From: JAVZYK01 sp049699715 | Lineage (GTDB): Archaea; Nanobdellota; Nanobdellia; Pacearchaeales; UBA284 | Length of the DNA stretch: 60,573 nucleotides | Reading direction: 5' to 3' | NCBI GenBank assembly: GCA_049699715.1 | Contig: JBNAVB010000002.1 | Location: 1 to 60,573 of the forward strand | Part shown: positions 52,135-59,881 of the stretch, in pieces | Layout of the letters: each line of letters opens with the position of its first letter | Numbering within the stretch: position 1 is the first letter of the stretch | The notes under the pieces: model-generated | Told to the model about the DNA's origin: nothing | The model's database searches: none | The model's input: the letters and a program-made list of their open reading frames with translations, nothing else | Program-made: the position numbers and the translations under genes

Positions 52135-52521
52135 TTATTCCACGAATTCATCAAAGCACTTGCCTTTTTTTTGTACTTCTTCGAGTGAAATTGCCAAAGC
52201 TTTTCTAGTTTTTTCCAATTTATCAGGCTCGATAAACCACCATCCTTTATGAAGAAACTTTATTGCAATAATGGGGCTTAAACCAAATTTTTCGGCAAAT
52301 TCAATTAAGCCAGAAATTTGTTCTTTGCTCAAATATTTTTTATGATTGCTCGAGAGCTTGACTTCAATGGCATATTTCTTTTTGCCGTTGCCCGCAAATA
52401 AGTCACAATTTGTTTCCTCAATCATGCCCGAGCCTGCAACTCTTGCAACTGCAAATCCTTTCGAGCTCAACAAATGTAATAACTCCCTTTCAGCATCGCT
52501 GCCTCTTTTCTTTTGTGACAT
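52135..52521 (-). CDS. hjc: Holliday junction resolvase Hjc
   Basis: Cuts four-way DNA junctions. 128 aa from ATG 52521 (MSQKKRGSDAERELL); TTG 52530 would overlap the preceding gene. Catalytic residues: E11, D40 (NCDLFAG) and E53-x-K55 (AIEVKLS). The first 40 coding bases are repeated 1079 bp upstream next to a TATA box, so the gene has probably lost its original promoter to an insertion. It now begins 2 nt after the HEPN stop. Confidence 0.93.
   Translation of the reverse strand: MSQKKRGSDAERELLHLLSSKGFAVARVAGSGMIEETNCDLFAGNGKKKYAIEVKLSSNHKKYLSKEQISGLIEFAEKFGLSPIIAIKFLHKGWWFIEPDKLEKTRKALAISLEEVQKKGKCFDEFVE
52473..52512 (-). repeat. hjc start repeat, inner copy
   Basis: 40 bp inside the hjc coding start, matching 53552-53591 at 39 of 40 positions, same orientation, period 1079 bp. 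Confidence 0.95.
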
Positions 52522-52522
52522 T

Positions 52523-52954
52523 TTATTCAATAAATTTTTTCAAAGAATTTATTATCTTGGGGATGTCTTCCAAAGCCTCTTTAACTGTGATAGCATTGAT
52601 ATCTTCTCCATAATAGTTTATACCATTTCTAAGTCTTCTGTATCTATCGAATTTTATTGATAGAGAACCCTGCTTCAATACATCTCGTAAGAAATAAGTT
52701 ATAGAGATATGATCTAAAAATTTATATCCTTTCACATATCCAATAGCTTCACAATATTCTCTAAGAGCTTCATACAGCTCCCTAAAAATCGTTTTCAAGG
52801 AGGTTTCTATTAAATGAATGGTTTTGGCTGTTATAATAGCTTGCTCTGAAGACTTAATTAAGCTTTTTGCTCTTATACTGTTTATAGGAACTTTTTTTGC
52901 TTTTCCTTCTTCGAGGCATTCTTTGAAATTCGTTGGTTCCATTTCGCCAGCCAT
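52523..52954 (-). CDS. HEPN-domain protein (toxin of HEPN/MNT pair)
   Basis: 143 aa, helical. The HEPN core motif reads RRLRNGINYYGED (R109-N...Y114), that is RX4Y; the usual RNase form is RX4H, so the His is replaced by Tyr here, as in some archaeal HEPN partners. HEPN proteins are often RNases inhibited by AMP addition by the MNT partner. It lies 21 nt after the MNT gene on the same strand and 2 nt before hjc. Confidence 0.85.
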   Translation of the reverse strand: MAGEMEPTNFKECLEEGKAKKVPINSIRAKSLIKSSEQAIITAKTIHLIETSLKTIFRELYEALREYCEAIGYVKGYKFLDHISITYFLRDVLKQGSLSIKFDRYRRLRNGINYYGEDINAITVKEALEDIPKIINSLKKFIE

Positions 52955-52975
52955 TTTTATTATACTATTTCTTTA

Positions 52976-53506
52976 TTATACTACTTCTAATTCTCCAGAA
53001 AGAACTATCCCATTGCATACATTATTTACTAATTCTTTATTCTTTGACTTCGCTATTTCCCATTCTTTTTTTGTAAACTTGTGGAGGCTTATTCTTCTTC
53101 TGAGGATTTTTTCATATTTTTCTAAATTTATTTCTTTTTTGATATTGGTTATCAAACAAATGTCAATATCACTACTTAAATCATCCATCGCTTTAGCATA
53201 GCTTCCGAATAAAACAATAACAGGCATATCGTACTCTTTCTCCAAGTCTTCAATTAAGCGAGATTCTCTGATCTTTTCTAAATTATAAAACAGTTTCAAG
53301 TTGAGAGTTTTCTTTGATAAAAGCAATCTATAAGAAGGATACAACCCCTTTTTGCTTTTCAATAATAACCCTTCTTTGATTAATTTATTTAGATACTGTC
53401 TTACTGTTGTGTGATTTATCTTGGCAATTCTCGCTATTTCTCTGATATAAAATTCTTTATTAGGATTTTCAAAAAAATGGCTTAAAATGGTTATTTTTGT
53501 TTCCAT
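52976..53506 (-). CDS. MNT-type nucleotidyltransferase with N-terminal winged helix (antitoxin)
   Basis: 176 aa. Residues 1-60 are a winged helix-turn-helix (EFYIREIARIAKINHTTVRQ), residues 92-160 the minimal nucleotidyltransferase with GSYAKAMDDLSSDIDICL (GS 101-102, D113, D115). This is the MntA-like antitoxin half of HEPN/MNT. The N-terminal winged helix probably binds the operator at its own start (53504-53529). Its toxin partner follows. Confidence 0.88.
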   Translation of the reverse strand: METKITILSHFFENPNKEFYIREIARIAKINHTTVRQYLNKLIKEGLLLKSKKGLYPSYRLLLSKKTLNLKLFYNLEKIRESRLIEDLEKEYDMPVIVLFGSYAKAMDDLSSDIDICLITNIKKEINLEKYEKILRRRISLHKFTKKEWEIAKSKNKELVNNVCNGIVLSGELEVV

Positions 53507-53540
53507 TTGTAAATAAATACTTACAAATGTTTATAAATCT
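53504..53540 (-). promoter_or_regulatory. Operator and TATA box of the HEPN/MNT operon
   Basis: CATTTGTAA (53504-53512) and TTACAAATG (53521-53529) form an exact 9-bp inverted repeat with an 8-bp spacer. It covers the MNT start codon and the expected transcription start; the TATA (TTTATAAAC) is at about 53529-53537. A repressor bound here would block transcription, as expected for autoregulation. Confidence 0.7.
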
Positions 53541-53546
53541 TTCCAT

Positions 53547-53597
53547 TTAATAATGTAATAACTCTCTTTCAGCATCGCTGCCTCTTTTCTTGTTCAT
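53547..53597 (-). pseudogene. Truncated hjc start (17 codons) with promoter
   Basis: ATG 53597 reads MNKKRGSDAERELLHY and then stop. Residues 3-15 equal the Hjc residues 4-16, and 40 bp match the intact gene with one difference. A TATA box (TTTAAATAG) at about 53615-53624 gives normal spacing for a leaderless start here. This looks like the original hjc promoter and start, cut off by the HEPN/MNT module. Confidence 0.85.
53552..53591 (-). repeat. hjc start repeat, outer copy
   Basis: 40-bp direct repeat matching 52473-52512 (39/40). With that copy it brackets a 1079-bp segment holding only the HEPN and MNT genes. Confidence 0.95.
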
Positions 53598-53653
53598 ATT
53601 TCTTTTAACACAACAATCTATTTAAACTTTTTTCGGTCAAAGTATTATTGAAA

Positions 53654-53884
53654 ATGGCAATCGAGAACCCTATTGAAAGCCATGTTACAGGCCCTGCACA
53701 AACAATAGACGAGAAAGCCGAAGCTCTTTTAGCTACGATAAACCTTTATATTTTAAGAAATAATCCAAATTATTGTAAAAAGACTCTCGAAACAGTAGAA
53801 TGGTTTTATTCTAAAAATCATAAAGAAATGTCTTATGGGATTAAAACTAGAATTAAAAAGATAAAGGAGATGTTAATTGGATGA
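53654..53884 (+). CDS. Small conserved protein of unknown function
   Basis: 76 aa from ATG 53654. Soluble and helical; residues 8-30 (ESHVTGPAQTIDEKAEALLA) precede two helices. No known domain. Divergent from the hjc remnant, and coupled to the next gene by an 8-nt overlap, so the two probably act together. Confidence 0.65.
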   Translation: MAIENPIESHVTGPAQTIDEKAEALLATINLYILRNNPNYCKKTLETVEWFYSKNHKEMSYGIKTRIKKIKEMLIG

Positions 53885-54305
53885 AAAGATGTGCTTGGGT
53901 TTTTTTAATGAGGAAAACGAAGAAAATCAATTCAAAGACATTCATACATTTTTGAAGAAAGAATATGAGATTGTCAAGAATCTCATAGAGTTTTCTGACA
54001 GACTTCTTTTAAGAATGACTGCGCCGAGGATGGAATACGATGCCGCGCTCTGCTTTAGCGAGGCAGAAGAATGCATGACAAATTATAGACTGGCCATTAA
54101 ATCTGCTATTAATGGTATAATTAAAAGATACTGCAGATTCAAATATAAAGAGGCGCTAGACATTAGAACAGTCACGAGCAAATATCTGCCAGAGACGCGC
54201 GCCAGAAACCTAAAACAATTAATAAATAAATTATACAAAGAGAGCAAAGACGAGGAATATCACCCAAAAAACATTAAGCTCTCGCTTTCTGATGGCCCCT
54301 GTTAG
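53877..54305 (+). CDS. Helical protein of unknown function
   Basis: 142 aa if translated from TTG 53877 (overlapping the previous gene, after a GGAGA ribosome-binding site), or 138 aa from ATG 53889. Almost all helix, with YDAALCFSEAEECM (about 55-68) and a basic region (IIKRYCRFKYKEAL). No domain recognised. Confidence 0.65.
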   Translation: MDEKMCLGFFNEENEENQFKDIHTFLKKEYEIVKNLIEFSDRLLLRMTAPRMEYDAALCFSEAEECMTNYRLAIKSAINGIIKRYCRFKYKEALDIRTVTSKYLPETRARNLKQLINKLYKESKDEEYHPKNIKLSLSDGPC

Positions 54306-54310
54306 CCAAC

Positions 54311-54478
54311 CTATATATCTTGCGGCAGAATTGTCGTTCTGTGATTTGCTTTTGCCCTCTCGCTTGCCTCTTTCAAGATTGCCTCAATCTTTTTGTTCAA
54401 AGCTTCTGCAAGCTCAATCGAGACTCGCATATCTTTAACAACATCTTTTATTTTTGATTTTACAATAAGTTCTGCCAT
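54311..54478 (-). CDS. Small histone-fold (DUF1931-like) protein
   Basis: 55 aa, found by direct translation. It starts MAELIVKSKIKDVVKDMRVS and ends RTTILPQDI; the pattern of a helix, the R(K/T)T-PQDI end and length match small archaeal histone-fold proteins of the DUF1931 kind. DNA binding is likely but the residues that bind DNA are not obvious. The next gene on the strand is the small zinc protein. Confidence 0.7.
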   Translation of the reverse strand: MAELIVKSKIKDVVKDMRVSIELAEALNKKIEAILKEASERAKANHRTTILPQDI

Positions 54479-54493
54479 TTTGGTACTAAATGT

Positions 54494-54523
54494 GGATAAA
54501 TTTATTTGGGATAAATTTATTTG
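54494..54523. repeat. Exact 15-bp tandem repeat
   Basis: GGATAAATTTATTTG at 54494-54508 and again at 54509-54523, with no mismatch, in the spacer before the histone-fold gene. Confidence 0.97.
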
Positions 54524-54608
54524 CTTTAGGGAAGTTTCTTAGAGAGGTTTTTACTCGCCATTTCTTTTTTTTATTTCTTTATTTCTTTTTTACTCTTTCT
54601 TCTCTTTC

Positions 54609-54773
54609 TTATATCTGCGGCTTGCTCTTGCCGACAATCTTGAACATGTTCGTGCTGCACTTGATACATTTGCCCTTAATCGCCCATGTCCCCTTCTTTA
54701 TTTCTGTTGCTTGGGGATCTTTAATCTCGCGCTTGTCTTTACATTTCATGCATCTTCCTTCGAATTTCGCCAT
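54609..54773 (-). CDS. Small zinc-binding protein (DUF5679-like)
   Basis: 54 aa from ATG 54773, after a GGAGG ribosome-binding site. Sequence starts MAKFEGRCMKCKDKREIKDP and has a second Cys pair CIKCSTNMF (about 38-46). Two CxxC pairs make a zinc ribbon. The family's role is unknown; small zinc proteins of this kind are common next to translation genes in archaea. Confidence 0.8.
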   Translation of the reverse strand: MAKFEGRCMKCKDKREIKDPQATEIKKGTWAIKGKCIKCSTNMFKIVGKSKPQI

Positions 54774-54867
54774 TTTTTACCTCCTTTGCCATTTACTATA
54801 AAATTTCGTCGATAATGACATCATAATGTCAGTTTTTATATTTATAAATCTTACTTCTCCCTGCATT

Positions 54868-56349
54868 TTATTTCTCGCTTTTTTCAGGTTTCATGAAAGG
54901 GAATAATATAACATCCCTAATGCCTGGAGAGTTTGTCAACAACATTGTCAAGCGGTCAACTCCAATTCCCAAGCCCGATGCGGGAGGCATTCCATATTGC
55001 AGTGCTTTTAGAAAATCTAAATCAAGCCTCTGTTCCTCAACTTTGCCTTTCTTGAAAGCTTCCTCGGCTTTTTTCCAGTAAGCTTCTAGTTTTTTTGGAT
55101 CGTTCTCCTCGCTATAACTATTGCCTATTTCCCATCCATTAATGTAAGGTTCGAAGCGCTCGGCAAATCTTGGATCATCAGCTTTGGCTTTTGCCAAGCC
55201 AGAGATGTCGGCAGGGAAATCATAAACTATTGTTGGTTGTATCAGATGTGGCTCAACCTTTTCTTCAAAGACTTTATTGAGAATTTCGCCCCAACTGTTA
55301 CAATCAGAAACATCAACTTTAAGCTTCAAAGCAAGCTTTCTTGCATGATTCTCGTTTTCTGTATCAAAATCCTCACCAGTATGCTTTTTCAAGGCTTCCA
55401 AGAAACTTAACTCTTGCCATTTTCCCAAGTCAATCTTTGTGCCTTGATAATCTATCTTTGTTGTGTTTAAGACTTTCTTCGCGATAGAAACAATCATTTC
55501 CTCGCAAAATCTTATATTATCCTTATAATTAGCATAAGTCCACATTGTTTCCATCTGCAAGAATTCTGGATTGTGCGTCTTGTCAATGCCCTCGTTCCTG
55601 AAATCTGGTGAAAATTCAAAGATTTTTTCATATCCCCCTACAAGCAATCTTTTCAAGTATAATTCATTTGAGATTCTAAGATAGAGTTTTATATCTAATG
55701 CATTCAATTTTGTTTCAAAAGGTCTAGCATTCGTGCCTCCGTAAATCGGCTGCAAAATTGGGGTTTCAACTTCAATGAAGCCATGGCTTTTCAAAAACTC
55801 TCGCATAGCCTCAATAATCTTGCCTCTTTTTAAGAACACTTCCTTGACTTCAGGATTCATTATCAAGTCAACATATCTCTTTCGATACCTTTCTTCCTTG
55901 TCCTGCAATCCGTGCCATTTCTCAGGCAAAGGCATAATTGCTTTAGTTAGTAATTCAAGTTTCTTGGCAAGTATAGTTACTTCACCTCGCCGGGTCTTGA
56001 AAACGGTTCCTTCAACTCCAACGATATCACCAACATCGATATATTTCTTGAAAAAATCACAAAGCTCCTTGCCGCTTTCTCTCTCTTCAATACATAATTG
56101 AATCTTGTCTGTAAAATCTTGCAGATGAGCAAAATTAATTTTGCCATGAACTCTTATTCCAAGAATACGCCCCGCAACAACAACTTTATCTTTGGTTTTT
56201 TCTCCAGGCTTGAGCTTGTCATATTTTCTTTGAATTTCTATAGCCTTGCCTTTCTTTTCAAAGCGATGCTTGTAAGGCTCAATACCCAATTTCTTGAGTT
56301 CTTCAATCTTTTTCTCACGCTCTTTTTTAATCTCGTCTTCTCTCGCCAT
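54868..56349 (-). CDS. lysS: Lysyl-tRNA synthetase (class II)
   Basis: 493 aa. An OB-fold anticodon-binding domain (about 60-140: VVVAGRILGIRVHGKINFAH) is followed by the class II core: FIEVETPILQPIYGGTNARPF (motif 1 area), RISNELYLKRLLVGGYEKIFE and FRNEGIDKTHNPEF (motif 2), and GIGVDRLTMLLTN (motif 3, near the C-terminus). Many archaea use the class I LysRS; the class II form is the usual one in DPANN and bacteria. Confidence 0.95.
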   Translation of the reverse strand: MAREDEIKKEREKKIEELKKLGIEPYKHRFEKKGKAIEIQRKYDKLKPGEKTKDKVVVAGRILGIRVHGKINFAHLQDFTDKIQLCIEERESGKELCDFFKKYIDVGDIVGVEGTVFKTRRGEVTILAKKLELLTKAIMPLPEKWHGLQDKEERYRKRYVDLIMNPEVKEVFLKRGKIIEAMREFLKSHGFIEVETPILQPIYGGTNARPFETKLNALDIKLYLRISNELYLKRLLVGGYEKIFEFSPDFRNEGIDKTHNPEFLQMETMWTYANYKDNIRFCEEMIVSIAKKVLNTTKIDYQGTKIDLGKWQELSFLEALKKHTGEDFDTENENHARKLALKLKVDVSDCNSWGEILNKVFEEKVEPHLIQPTIVYDFPADISGLAKAKADDPRFAERFEPYINGWEIGNSYSEENDPKKLEAYWKKAEEAFKKGKVEEQRLDLDFLKALQYGMPPASGLGIGVDRLTMLLTNSPGIRDVILFPFMKPEKSEK

Positions 56350-56357
56350 GATAAATT

Positions 56358-56774
56358 TTAGTCTCGTTCCTTTTTAAATTTATAACCCGCTTCTTTGATG
56401 GATTTTTTTATGCTTTCGGTGACTTTTTCCTTATTTGGCCCATTGTAAATAATTTCTTCAGCATATGGCAATTGGTATTCCCCTCTTAATTTTGAAACCA
56501 AGTTGTGGAAGCCGCTTTTTTTGCTTGCATGTTCTTCTCGGAATTTTTTAAACATCTCTTCATAATTGAATATAATCCTCGCTTCCTGATAACCTTTTTT
56601 GTCTTCTGGATAATTCGAGAAACCGAGAATGTTCCCCTCCTCATCGACAAAAGCATTAGCGCAAGCTCTGTATGGGCCAGCATTGCCACCTATACTTTCA
56701 TTTGATAAGAACTTTACAATAGCTCTTCTCAGCTCTTTTTTCCTTAGTCCTTTTTTCATTATATGTTCAAGCAT
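56358..56774 (-). CDS. Conserved protein of unknown function
   Basis: 138 aa; start uncertain between ATG 56774 and the internal ATG 56759 (MKKGLRKKEL). Soluble. Features: NAGPYRACANAFVDEEGNIL, a strand-rich middle and a basic C-terminal helix (KSIKEAGYKFKKERD). No domain recognised. It sits between LysS and Cbf5, 8 nt upstream of lysS, so is likely translation-related by context only. Confidence 0.7.
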   Translation of the reverse strand: MLEHIMKKGLRKKELRRAIVKFLSNESIGGNAGPYRACANAFVDEEGNILGFSNYPEDKKGYQEARIIFNYEEMFKKFREEHASKKSGFHNLVSKLRGEYQLPYAEEIIYNGPNKEKVTESIKKSIKEAGYKFKKERD

Positions 56775-56793
56775 TAGAAGTTTAAAAATTTAA

Positions 56794-57594
56794 TCAAATA
56801 ACTCTCTCAGGCTTCAAGACAAACCCCTCCCATTTCTTTATTTCTTTCGAGCTGTAAAAAGGCTTCACTAAAGCAACAATCTCCTTGCCACAGAAAGCCG
56901 CTATGACTTGGCTTTTCTCAAATCCACCTGTAATTTTTTTAATATCTCTGGCAAATAGAAACTTCCCTTGCCTTAATTTTTCTTTCGCCTCAATAGTTAC
57001 ATAAACAATTGGAGAGGCTTTCAAAATAATTTTTTCCGCTTCAATAACTTCCTTTTTGCTTAATTTTTCAAGTGTCGCGGCTTGCTTGAGTGTAAAGTTT
57101 CCTTGTTTAATTCTTCTTAGCGAAGTCATATGCGCCCCTATTCCAAGCTCCTCGCCCAAATCATGAATTAACTTCCTGATGTAAGTTCCTTTTTCACAAT
57201 GAACTCTAAACCAAAAATCTCTGCCTTTCTTCTTTATAACTTTAAACTCGTAAATCCCACGCTCGCGCTCGACTCTTGTGACTCTTGAGCGTTTAGGAGG
57301 AATCTGTTTAATTTTTCCCAAAAATTTCTTATTGATCGTTCTTTTTAATGTTTGTAGCGATACTTCTTGATGCAAATGTGCTTTTCCTTCATAAGTTTTG
57401 TCAAGTTTATCAAACAGAGGCATTAACTTTGTAGCATTGTTCAGAGCAATCAATAAAACTCCAGTGACATTAGGATCTAAAGTGCCGGCATGCCCTGCTT
57501 TTTCTGCTCCAAGTTTTTCGCGCACAGCCTCGCAGGCCTCGAAGCTGGTCATGCCCTGGGGCTTGTCAAGAATAATGAAACCTTTTTCTATCAT
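56794..57594 (-). CDS. cbf5: H/ACA RNP pseudouridine synthase Cbf5
   Basis: Catalyses guided pseudouridylation. 266 aa, shorter than the usual 330. TruB core with HAGTLDPNVTGVLL (catalytic Asp in GTLDP, residues about 36-49) and a PUA domain at the C-terminus (about 190-260). The N-terminal tail found in longer Cbf5 is absent. Its partners Nop10 and Gar1 were not seen. Confidence 0.93.
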   Translation of the reverse strand: MIEKGFIILDKPQGMTSFEACEAVREKLGAEKAGHAGTLDPNVTGVLLIALNNATKLMPLFDKLDKTYEGKAHLHQEVSLQTLKRTINKKFLGKIKQIPPKRSRVTRVERERGIYEFKVIKKKGRDFWFRVHCEKGTYIRKLIHDLGEELGIGAHMTSLRRIKQGNFTLKQAATLEKLSKKEVIEAEKIILKASPIVYVTIEAKEKLRQGKFLFARDIKKITGGFEKSQVIAAFCGKEIVALVKPFYSSKEIKKWEGFVLKPERVI

Positions 57595-58067
57595 GCCAAA
57601 TAAAACAGTAATTTTTTTAAATACTTTGTGTCTAAAGGATAAAGCTGAGAAAAAATGATAAATGAGAATGATGAAACAGAGGAAACTTTCTTATTGAGAA
57701 GAAAATTCCAGTAGCACCAGATTCAGTCTGCCGCTATTATAGGCGGCGATATCAACAAGCATTATGATAAATTATCCAGGCTTCTAGGGCTAGTGAAATA
57801 ATACATGTTCCTTATTAATATAAATTAAGAAAGATTCATTCTAAAATCCATGAGGCAGTAAAAAAAGCAGAGCTTGTTATAATTTTGCCTTACAAGAGCT
57901 ATGAACTAGAGGTTTATATAGAAGAAGCTTTAAAAGAGTATCCTAGGCCACTCATACGCACAAGCGGAGGTAATGGAGCCTCGCACATTATCGAAGGTCT
58001 TTACAGGAAGCGCGTAGGTTTAGAAATAATACTTGAGAATGGCTACGGAGAAGTGTAACACTAATTA
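57595..58067 (+). pseudogene. Decayed gene remnant, plus strand
   Basis: No intact gene. In one frame, from about 57675 to 58059, the sequence reads NRGNFLIEKKIPVAPDSV..., then stops at 57765-57770 and 57816, then an open piece of about 80 codons: HEAVKKAELVIILPYKSYE and so on, ending VGLEIILENGYGEV. It has no start codon after its last stop. All pieces share a single frame, so this looks like a gene with three stop codons rather than chance. The family is not recognised. Confidence 0.5.
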
Positions 58068-58658
58068 TTATTTTTCTAAAGTCATTCGCCTCATCTCTTT
58101 GTGTTCCTTATGTTGCTGAGGTTGCTTAATCTTGGGCTGTTCTGGAAGGACTTCCTTGCGTAGCATCTTTTCTTTCTCTTTTTCCTCCTTTTCCTCAAGC
58201 TTCTCTTCTTCTGTTTTCTCTTCCTCTTTCTTCTCCCTCTCTTCCTTCTTCTTTGCTTCTTCCTTTTTTTTCTTTTCTCTTTCTTTAGATTTCTCTTCTT
58301 CAAGCTTCTTAACTTTCTCAATTTTTCTCTTTAGCTTTGCATCTTCAACCTTGAAATTATTTGGCAATGAAACAAACTCAACTTTAACATTATCATTAGC
58401 ATCTTTTGTTGCCTTGACAGTTATTTTATGCGGAGGCTTTTTTATTCCACGAAGCCATAAGGCTCTATTGACCCAAGGATCAATCTTAATCTTGTCCAAA
58501 TCGCGGTTAGAAACTTTCATGTGTCTTGCCAAGAACTCTTTGATTGCTCTCATTGCTTTCTTTGCTCTTTTGTAGCGAGGAGCCTTCAACCATTCCTTGC
58601 GCAAAGGAATAGTATAAGTTCTTTCCAAAACAGTTTTAGTTTCTTTCTCTTTTACCAT
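58068..58658 (-). CDS. 50S ribosomal protein eL31 with long charged tail
   Basis: eL31 lies near the tunnel exit. Residues 9-95 match the family (ERTYTIPLRKEWLKAPRYKR, WVNRALWLRGIKKPPHKITV). The total of 196 aa is about twice normal: residues 105-196 are a Lys/Glu tail with KKKEEAKKKEEREKKEEE and the like, likely a long helix or disordered arm. First in the minus-strand cluster with eL39 and eS19. Confidence 0.92.
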   Translation of the reverse strand: MVKEKETKTVLERTYTIPLRKEWLKAPRYKRAKKAMRAIKEFLARHMKVSNRDLDKIKIDPWVNRALWLRGIKKPPHKITVKATKDANDNVKVEFVSLPNNFKVEDAKLKRKIEKVKKLEEEKSKEREKKKKEEAKKKEEREKKEEEKTEEEKLEEKEEKEKEKMLRKEVLPEQPKIKQPQQHKEHKEMRRMTLEK

Positions 58659-58660
58659 TT

Positions 58661-58879
58661 TTAATCCTTAACTAATTTAATTCCTAGCTCATCGAGATCA
58701 AGAACCTTTATGCCAATATCTTTAGTTGAAAATGAAATTTTTCCATTATTTATTAATAAAACTAATCCGTAATCTTCTGACATTTTGGTTATATCTAAAA
58801 TTTTTGCTTTAGTTTCTTTGCCTTTGTATTTTATTTCAATTATGTCTCCGATTTCATATTCTCTGTATTCACTGTTCAT
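58661..58879 (-). CDS. Small beta-barrel protein of unknown function
   Basis: 72 aa. Alternating strands (YEIGDIIEIKYKGKETKAKIL, then YGLVLLINNGKISFSTK) suggest a small SH3- or OB-like barrel. It ends IKLVKD. 2 nt from eL31 and 29 nt from eL39, so part of this ribosomal cluster. Function unknown, RNA or protein binding is likely. Confidence 0.7.
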   Translation of the reverse strand: MNSEYREYEIGDIIEIKYKGKETKAKILDITKMSEDYGLVLLINNGKISFSTKDIGIKVLDLDELGIKLVKD

Positions 58880-58908
58880 TTTTCTCTTTTCGTTTTATAA
58901 TTTTTGCT

Positions 58909-59139
58909 TTAGTATAACTTTTTCTTAGCTCCTGACTTTATTTTCTTGAACTCTTGTCTTTTGATTTTTAAAGGGATTTTTGTGCGCCTCCACGAACGCT
59001 TGACTCGGGTTAATCTTGAAGGATGAACTCTCTTGCCTCTGCCAAGAGTTTTGGGAATAACCCAAAAAGGTGCCCATTTTGTTCTTTTCTGTTGTTTTCC
59101 TAATCTTAGTTTTTTCGCAAGAGGTTTGTGTTTTGCCAT
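58909..59139 (-). CDS. 50S ribosomal protein eL39
   Basis: eL39 lines the tunnel exit. The family core is at residues 8-55: KKLRLGKQQKRTKWAPFWVI, then RGKRVHPSRLTRVKRSWRRT. The 76-aa chain is longer than the usual 50 by about 25 residues at its basic C-terminal end (KIPLKIKRQEFKKIKSGAKK). Same cluster as eL31 and eS19. Confidence 0.9.
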   Translation of the reverse strand: MAKHKPLAKKLRLGKQQKRTKWAPFWVIPKTLGRGKRVHPSRLTRVKRSWRRTKIPLKIKRQEFKKIKSGAKKKLY

Positions 59140-59204
59140 TTTTTATTTTATTTGATTTATTTTATTTAATTATTTGATTTATTCTATTTGATTGTCTATC
59201 CCAT

Positions 59205-59642
59205 TTATTTTATGTGTTTCATTTCAGCAGCAATTGTTTCAAGATATTCCTTGCCCTTCTTTGTTAGCCTTCTTCCTACTTTCTTTTCTTTAATATGTTC
59301 AATCAAGCCTGCCTTGGTGGCTTGTTGTAAAATTGTCCTTATTATTTTTCCGCCTGCTCTAAAAAACTTTTCAGGTCTCATGCCACTCTTCTTTCTTGAG
59401 CCATATTCGTTTCGCAGCCGCTCAACGCCCACAATGCCCTTGACGTAAACCTTTCTCAAGATACTTGCAGCCCGGACATACCACCAATCGTCTGTTTCAG
59501 GAGGCCGCATCTTTGCTACACCTGTTTTGACATAAGCCGCCCAATTTGGCATCTCAAATTCTTTCATCCCTTTAAGTTTTTCAGCCAGATAAATTATAAA
59601 TTTCTGGCTCGGGATTTCATAAACTACACTATTTTTCGCCAT
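59205..59642 (-). CDS. 30S ribosomal protein eS19
   Basis: 145 aa, typical length. Features: PNWAAYVKTGVAKMRPPETD, DWWYVRAASILRKVYVKG, GIVGVERLRNEYGSRKKSGM and ATKAGLIEHIKEKKVGRRLT. Its start codon lies within the last 19 nt of the YhbY-like gene, so the two genes overlap and are translationally linked. Confidence 0.95.
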   Translation of the reverse strand: MAKNSVVYEIPSQKFIIYLAEKLKGMKEFEMPNWAAYVKTGVAKMRPPETDDWWYVRAASILRKVYVKGIVGVERLRNEYGSRKKSGMRPEKFFRAGGKIIRTILQQATKAGLIEHIKEKKVGRRLTKKGKEYLETIAAEMKHIK

Positions 59643-59881
59643 TTTCTAACATATAAAGTAAAGCCCACTATTTTTGCCGTGAAACTTTTGTTCAGCTTTT
59701 TTTTGAGTTCTGAGCAAATTTCTTCCGCGATTTTCTTGAGCTCGTCGCGGTCTCGGCATGCGCTTTTTAATATAGCTATTTTAACAAGCTCGTGGTTTTT
59801 AAATGTTATTTCAAGCGCTTCGATAAAACCAGGAGTTAATCCATGCTTTCCAATCTGAAACGAAACAAGTGAGGACCTCAT
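59624..59881 (-). CDS. YhbY/CRM-domain RNA-binding protein
   Basis: 85 aa. CRM fold with FQIGKHGLTPGFIEALEITF (residues 8-27, containing the GKHG-like GxxG loop) and LNKSFTAKIVGFTLYVRKW at the end. YhbY-like proteins bind ribosome precursors and group II intron RNA. Overlaps both neighbours (4 nt with NFACT-R, 19 nt with eS19). Confidence 0.88.
   Translation of the reverse strand: MRSSLVSFQIGKHGLTPGFIEALEITFKNHELVKIAILKSACRDRDELKKIAEEICSELKKKLNKSFTAKIVGFTLYVRKWRKIV

Noticed and set aside
52135..52530. TTG start for hjc at 52530
   Set aside because: It would overlap the HEPN gene end and adds three residues not needed by the family; ATG 52521 is better.
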